NCBI GenBank assembly: GCA_911728455.2 | Contig: OU452230.1 | Span: forward strand, 11,470,377 to 11,534,376 | DNA from: Marthasterias glacialis | Taxonomy: Eukaryota; Echinodermata; Asteroidea; Forcipulatida; Asteriidae | Direction: 5' to 3' | DNA: 64,000 nt | In this document: piece after piece, positions 58,901-64,000 of the stretch | Position numbering within the stretch: position 1 is the first letter of the stretch | Layout: every line of letters starts with the position of its first letter | The notes under the pieces: model-generated | Seen by the model: the letters and a program-made list of their open reading frames with translations, nothing else | Told to the model about the DNA's origin: nothing | The model's database searches: none | Program-made: the position numbers and the translations under genes

Positions 58901-60581
58901 GTATTTTTTTTTTCTCCTCATTTTTCACCTATGGATTAATTTAAAGACCTCCATCTATAGCATGTCTGTCCAAGTGGTATAGCGTATCGGATTCAAGTTC
59001 GAATCCCGGTCAAGGCACTTAACTTGATTCGGGAATGCTTAAGACCCGATGAAGGGCGGGGAAGGAATTGTGTCACAGACTTACCCATTCACTTACCATT
59101 ATGTACACGTTTTAGTTTCTTCCTATATGACAGATAAATACACTGTTTCAAAAGAAATACTTTGAGCATTCTGTACCATTTGCTGATGTTTTTTTTCTCA
59201 TGCTGCAGTTGGGTTAAGTCACCCAGAAGCAGACGAGAAGTTTACAGACCAACAACAGGAGGTATCATGCTCCTTCTTGCACTACATACATGTGATGAGG
59301 TGAGGCACACCAGATAATCTCACAAAATGAAATCTCATTTTATGGTCTGGAAACAGCTATTCTATATTTAGTGATTAAACAAAATTCTCAGAGGGTGTTG
59401 GAAAAGGACATAGTGTTGCAAACTACTTGCCAACCAAAATGGCGTATGGTATAGACCCAATTCCATTTACGTCTTTACAATAAATCTTGGCTTCCCCGTT
59501 GCTTGATTCAAAATCTTTCTATATTTAAAGAAAATACATCCCATTATTGGTTGGTTTGTTTACACGCTCACCATCACTTTACAATTCATGTCAATTTGTT
59601 GTCAAACACACTCTTGGTTTGACTTGATTCGACTTATTTTTCCCAACTTCAATATTGACATTTACAATAGGAACTATCATTATTGGTAAAGTGGGGGACC
59701 TCAATTGCTCCTGTGTTGTTCCCTTTCTTTAGAAATTCCGCTGTTGGTACTATTACGACTTTGACTTTGAACAGCGTTGCTCCCAATGTTTGACTGGTAC
59801 CCTGCATGTTAAATAGAGTAAGAGCTCTGGGGTATATTGACCCTTTTTACGTGACGTCATCATTACAATAATCTTGGTCGCGCCATTTTGGAAGTCAATG
59901 TCTATGTGCGTAAATGCATGCAGTGTAGAGCGAATTTTAGATGACGCAGCATTTACATTCCATTAATGGTGAGCGTGGCACAGTCGCATTCAGGCATTTT
60001 GGGCATTCAGGTTGGCTCAATGGTTTCTTTCCCTGCCTTTCAACTCTGTGGACCCCGGTTCGAATCTCGGACTGGAGCCTTGCATGTGGATTGGGTTTTC
60101 AGTCCCTACCTGATTGCGTGGTTTTTCCCCATTTGGGGTTTTCCTCCCACATCTAAAACTGACATTTCTTCAACATCTTCTCTACACAGGTATCTTCAGG
60201 CCTATGGGTCACAGTGCAAGTCACTTTTGAGGGTCCCTTGGTTTCATTACCTGAAAGAAAGAAATAATAAATATGTTGTTGTGTTTTGAAGTTGATGGAG
60301 AGAAAAAACACACCAAAACTTAATCACATCCCGAAATACTTTAATCTTTAGCACACGGATTGAATTAAAATATAGTTGGTCTGAGATGTCTTTATCTGCA
60401 TTTGTTGCTACAGGTCAATGTATATGGCTACGGTGGAAGCTACGAGAAATTCTCTGAGCATTACTACGACCGTGCATTTGAGAAGCATAAAAACTATGCC
60501 AATCACGACACTACTGCCGAGAATAACCTGTGGAAAGAACTACACCGGGAGGGACTCATCAATATGTACACGAGGGAGTGA
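52909..60581 (+). CDS. ST6GALNAC1/2-like alpha-2,6-sialyltransferase (701 aa, 9 exons)
   Basis: Exons: 52909-53099, 53681-54677, 55561-55729, 56542-56725, 57476-57611, 58250-58335, 58806-58889, 59209-59299, 60414-60581 (2106 bp, in frame, GT/AG). Transfers sialic acid to O-GalNAc of mucin-type glycans in the Golgi (family knowledge). A membrane anchor at about 32-47 is preceded by Arg/Lys (type II). Residues 64-396 are a long Ser/Thr/Lys-rich stem with seven ~23-residue repeats. The catalytic domain begins near CPTSV (about 398). Sialyl motif L starts at 484 (KCIRCAVVGNGG), motif S at 627 (YRPTTGG to HTCDE), motif III is HYYD at 662-665, and motif VS is H677 to E682. Start: the first in-frame ATG is 52909, but Met12 at 52942 or an upstream exon joined just before the anchor are possible. 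The exon 2 donor is GTAGAT, chosen because it keeps frame. Confidence 0.9.
53893..54380 (+). repeat. Coding tandem repeat in the sialyltransferase stem
   Basis: About seven copies of a 69-bp unit encoding variants of ETVLGKNTSPKSTNESEPT plus TLVK. All copies stay in frame and are rich in Thr, Ser and Pro, so the stem itself may be O-glycosylated. A long minus-strand open frame across it is a shadow. Confidence 0.9.
55181..55435. mobile_element. Non-autonomous inverted-repeat element family F, copy 1
   Basis: Left end GGCCGTTTTTGACAGCATAA then GGGCGC; right end GCGCCCTTTTGCAGTCAAA. Similar over its whole length to 62402-62668, including AAAACTGTCAATAAA. Confidence 0.7.
57125..57370 (+). repeat. 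Interspersed repeat family E, copy 2
   Basis: In sialyltransferase intron 4, about 100 bp before exon 5; shares the GCCATTTTGG and GCGCATTTTAGGCGG blocks with 27980-28180. Confidence 0.65.
59835..59975 (+). repeat. Interspersed repeat family E, copy 3
   Basis: In sialyltransferase intron 8; ATTACAATAATCTTGGTCG and GCCATTTTGGAAGTCAATGT match the other copies. Confidence 0.65.
60005..60190 (+). mobile_element. tRNA-derived SINE in sialyltransferase intron 8
   Basis: A-box-like GTTGGCTCAATGG and B box GGTTCGAATCTCGG, followed by a body with GGGGTTTTCCTCCCACATCT. Different from the tRNA-Leu SINE. Confidence 0.55.
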
Positions 60582-60625
60582 GCTTGGGTCCCTCTTAAAA
60601 ACAAAACAAAGTAGAACAAAAACTA

Positions 60626-60631
60626 AATAAA
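60626..60631 (+). terminator. Candidate poly(A) signal of the sialyltransferase gene
   Basis: AATAAA 45 bp after the stop codon, just before a CAA/CAG microsatellite. A longer 3' UTR is possible. Confidence 0.35.
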
Positions 60632-60636
60632 CAACA

Positions 60637-60661
60637 AAGGCGGCAGCAACAGCAACAACAC

Positions 60662-60699
<38 letters not shown>

Positions 60700-60717
60700 C
60701 ACCAAAACAAAACAACA

Positions 60718-60750
<33 letters not shown>

Positions 60751-60752
60751 CG
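60637..60752 (+). repeat. CAA/CAG microsatellite
   Basis: Runs of CAGCAACAGCAACAG and (CAA)n just after the sialyltransferase stop and poly(A) signal. Cys- or Gln-rich open frames over it are artefacts. Confidence 0.9.
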
Positions 60753-60879
60753 AAAGAAACAAATGGTGGTACCTTTCTGATGACAGGTGTATTGGTGCTG
60801 TATTTTCAGGTCGGTAGAACTGGTGACCAGACAACGCTGAATAATACAGTAAAACTGCTTCCGGAAGACAATGCGACAA

Positions 60880-61185
60880 TGCGACGGCACGACGCGGCTA
60901 CGCGCCGTCCACGGCGTAAGGGGCTACAAAGACCAACAACACACAGGCAACAATGCGACGTCACGACGCGACAATGCGACGGCACGCCGCGACTATGCGA
61001 CGGCACGACGCGGCTATGCGACGGCACGACGCGACAATGCGACGGCACGACGCGACAATGCGACGGCACTATGCAACGTGTACAAAAGAAGGCGACGGCA
61101 CGACGCGACAATGCGACGGCACGACGCGACAATGTGACGGACGACGCGACTATGTGACGGCACGACGCGACAATGCGCCGTTGAC
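60880..61185 (+). repeat. 21-bp GC-rich minisatellite
   Basis: About a dozen imperfect copies of GACGGCACGACGCGACAATG plus C. The unit is a multiple of three without frequent stops, which creates several long spurious frames on both strands. Confidence 0.85.
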
Positions 61186-62401
61186 GGCACAAGCGGCGAG
61201 GGACACTACAATCACCACCATACATGCGCCGATGAAATGGCAGAGATAGAATTCCATAAAGGAGCACAGCGCCCCGTTTACTGGGTCTAAGCTTTAGTTG
61301 ATTTAAAAAACAAAGAAATAATAATATGCACATTTTTAAGAAACACTTGATCATACATTTATTGAAAATCACAGATTTCAATTAAAAACAGATGTAGTTA
61401 TCTTGTGCTCATGTTCCACGTGAAACCTAACCAGATCGCTTTTTTGTGTTAGAAGCCAAACGCATTTATTTTCAGCAAGCAGAAAACCAGATTTCTGTAA
61501 AGAGCTTTTCAAGAGGGTACTGAGGAACTTCGCTTGGCGCCCAAAACTGCTGAAAAACATACCGGTATTAAATGGCGAACATTCAAAGCTTAAAACTCTG
61601 TCAGTTTTGAGGGAAAATCACCGGATACAACCTACATGTACTTATCAAAAAGAAATGATAATGTGGTGATCCAAGTTTTGTGTCCAAAGTTTCCCATTGT
61701 TTAATGATGGGTACAGAAAACAGAGGGCGCTATTCAACTTTACACTTTAATGGTGGCGCGCGCACTTGTACAGTTGTACAGTAAGTTGTAGAGTCGTAGA
61801 GTCGTAGTAGGGCTTTAATAAGAATGGCTTTTATAAGAAGTTTTTATGTATCCTGTCATCATGTTTGCTTGTTGGTGATTTTTAAATAATTCACATATTA
61901 TTTTATTTAATAATATTTACTTCATTGTGTGACAGGTTTTCCTTGAAGAGAAATTAAAACACGGTAGTGACAAATTGTCGAGTGAGCAACCCTACCCAAA
62001 CACAGGTGTAATTACAATTTTTTGTCTGCAGTCCAGACTAAATAAAACACTACAATAACTTAGAATGCAGGTATGCTACCGGATTCGTAATTTGAAACTA
62101 AGGTTTGTGTTGAAAACATTCTACTGAAGACAAAAAATTATGAGTATACTAATCGAAACGTCAAGTTGTTACCATTGGTACTTTTTTAGAATCACCGCCG
62201 CTAATGGAAGATGTTAGCACTTGGCAGCCGCTGCAGACCCGAGTGTCAAGATTGTTTTCTATTCTTTCGTGCCACGGATTGGTAAACAAAAATATTTAAA
62301 CAAATTATTGACAAACACCCGTAATGTCAGACAGACCACGAAGTGGCCGTCCCAAGAAGACAACACCCATAGAAGACGTTCATGAGTCACAAATAACCAA
62401 A

Positions 62402-62668
62402 TAGGCCTTATTTTTGACAGCAAGAGGGCGCACTGCTAATTCCATTTTAAAAGTACAAAAATATTTCAAAACATTAAAAATAAAAATGTTCCGAGCAAAT
62501 ATCTTACGCTGATTACATTGTAAAACTGTCAATAAACAAAACCCTCCAAGGTTTTACATTAACTGCTTTATTAGAAGTGTAATTGCATGTGGTTTACCAC
62601 AGTATTGCTATGGTTTGACCCCCATTCTAGCCCAAAGTGCGCCCCTTGCAGTAAAAAAATACGGCCAA
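62402..62668. mobile_element. Non-autonomous inverted-repeat element family F, copy 2
   Basis: GGCCTTATTTTTGACAGCAA with GAGGGCGC at the left and GCGCCCCTTGCAGT at the right. Matches 55181-55435 with moderate divergence. Confidence 0.7.
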
Positions 62669-62782
62669 TTTTAATGGCAAACAATGTCGGTGGAATTATT
62701 TTTGAAAAAGGGGGTGTCACATAATGGGGGGCCGGAAAAATCGCTTGGATGTTACTGGAGTGAGGAGTGAGGTGGAGGAGTG

Positions 62783-62790
62783 TATATAAG
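62783..62790 (+). promoter_or_regulatory. Orphan TATA-type core promoter
   Basis: TATATAAG followed by GC-rich DNA. A strong donor-like GGGTAAGT lies at about 63072-63080, so a short non-coding first exon is conceivable. No downstream exon is visible in the window. Confidence 0.35.
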
Positions 62791-64000
62791 GCGCCGCCCC
62801 AGCCTCTGCTCCTGCTTGGCGCAGTGCCGTTTGACCTTGCCCATTATGAATGGCCGGTCCGGCTTGGTTTTACACCAAATATTATAGGGCGCCACCGGCG
62901 CGTGCGCAGCAGGCAGCTAGGGCCACTCTAGCATAGTCAAGTCTAGTCTGTGTGATAGCCAAGTGATTTTATAACGGTCGGACCTGACTATGGCGGGCGG
63001 GACGATTCGAAACAAATAAAACCCGAATTTAAGGTGTCTCTAAGTCTTAACTTCAGTGTAAGCTTATATGACGGGTAAGTTCCATTTCAAACATGACATC
63101 TTGTATTGTTTACCCTGACCCTAATTAATGTTTTGTTGGTATTACAAAATGCTGTTGCTGGCTGCATACAAACTACGGTCACCCAAATTACAATACTAAT
63201 ACTAATACTAACCAAACAATACGTGTGGTACTGCTGAGTACACTAGGTAGCCTAGAAAGCATGCACATGTCACAACAAAGTCACATACGCACTGACAGCC
63301 ATGACAGTGACATGACTGACACAAAATGCAAAAACAAAATTATCCGAGTTCACTTCTTTTCAATTTTGTTTGTCATTAAATGTGTATACAACAAATTTGA
63401 CATTGACAGTAATATTTGTAACTAACCCTGATTCCAGTTGGCCATGATTAGACACAATTTAATTAACTTGTTAAATTTTGCTATAAAAAAGAGCTAGGTC
63501 CAATGCTGCCCATCATTCTCTTTTCCACAGATTTCCTAGATTATGGGAAAAACTTCCTACTGGCACTAAAGATACTAGCTATATGGGTTATCTTCCTTCA
63601 CAAATTCACTTAAGCCCTTTTCACACGAGACCGTTTTAACTAGGGACCTTGACTAAAATCGCAAGACCTCGAATAAAATAGCAAATCACAGTCATGTGAA
63701 ACCGATCCTAGTTAAATAATAAAATAATCAAGGACCCTCGTTATTTTTAACAGAGATCCAGACCTCCAAAAAATCGCACCGATGTTAAAATTGCAACGAT
63801 ACGTCGTGTGAAACGATTAGCGCCCACAACCAAGGAACCCTTGCTATAAATGGCGATATCATTTTGCATGCGCAGAACTCGTCACTAGAAATCCCAGATG
63901 TGTGAATTGTAAATAAACAACTTTACTTCCAAGATGACGACGTCCGGAGAAGTAATGTTTTTGTGCTGCTTCTCTTGAATTTCTTGAAAGAATCGAGGTC

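Larger units (their letters stand above)
54678..60413 (+). other. Sialyltransferase introns 2-8
   Basis: Repeats inside: element F (55181-55435), repeat E copies (57125-57370 and 59835-59975) and tRNA-like SINE pieces (58961-59030 and 60005-60190). The rest is unremarkable. Intron 1 (53100-53680) shows nothing recognisable. Confidence 0.5.
61186..64000. other. Downstream flank of the sialyltransferase gene
   Basis: Contains element F (62402-62668), a TATA-type promoter at 62783 and, from about 63605 to the end, a probable repeat starting CCCTTTTCACACGAGACCG with GTGTGAAAC internally, cut by the window end. No protein-coding exon recognised. Confidence 0.4.

Noticed and set aside
60540-60890. 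Cys- or Ala/Val-rich frames over the CAA/CAG tract
   Set aside because: Translation of a microsatellite in alternative frames.
60880-61249. Several long open frames, including a 191-residue minus-strand frame
   Set aside because: They arise from the 21-bp minisatellite, whose unit is a multiple of three; no domain or conserved composition.

Overview
The window looks like nuclear DNA of a marine invertebrate deuterostome, most likely an echinoderm and perhaps a starfish. Evidence: GT/AG introns in AT-rich DNA, a vertebrate-type ST6GALNAC sialyltransferase, extracellular EGF/SEA/ShKT exons joined in phase 1-1, tRNA-Leu-derived SINEs and many short inverted-repeat elements of types I associate with echinoderm genomes. 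The taxon is an inference. No prokaryotic or viral gene was recognised.

From about 8.8 kb to 49 kb the minus strand carries a head-to-tail cluster of four paralogous genes for secreted or membrane-anchored zinc-metallopeptidase-like proteins, called P4, P3, P2 and P1 here (from high to low coordinate). Each starts with a short signal-peptide exon, followed by one ~804-822 bp exon holding the whole HEXXH peptidase domain, with both junctions in phase 1. After that they diverge. P4 (409 aa) has a short Thr-rich linker, one membrane helix and a tiny tail. P3 (647 aa) has a 291-residue Thr/Ser mucin domain with 36-residue repeats, then a membrane helix. P2 (439 aa) has two ShKT domains and no membrane helix. 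P1 (738 aa, 11 exons) has a Thr/Ser region, EGF, Ca-type EGF, SEA, EGF, membrane helix and a ~63-residue tail, the layout of transmembrane mucins. I derived the splice sites by hand; all four models keep frame, use GT/AG borders and end in a stop.

From 52.9 to 60.6 kb the plus strand carries a nine-exon ST6GALNAC1/2-like sialyltransferase (701 aa) with a type II membrane anchor, a long stem containing seven ~23-residue repeats, and all sialyl motifs. Its expected substrates are O-GalNAc mucin glycans, and the neighbouring peptidases carry mucin-type domains.

The rest (1-8.7, 19.2-23.2, 27.5-31.6, 37.6-41.5, 49-52.9 and 60.6-64 kb, plus the introns) is non-coding as far as I can tell. It is full of foldback/MITE-like elements, SINEs, micro- and minisatellites and one nested insertion. 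A solitary TATA promoter near 62.8 kb and a possible exon near 20.8 kb have no recognised gene.
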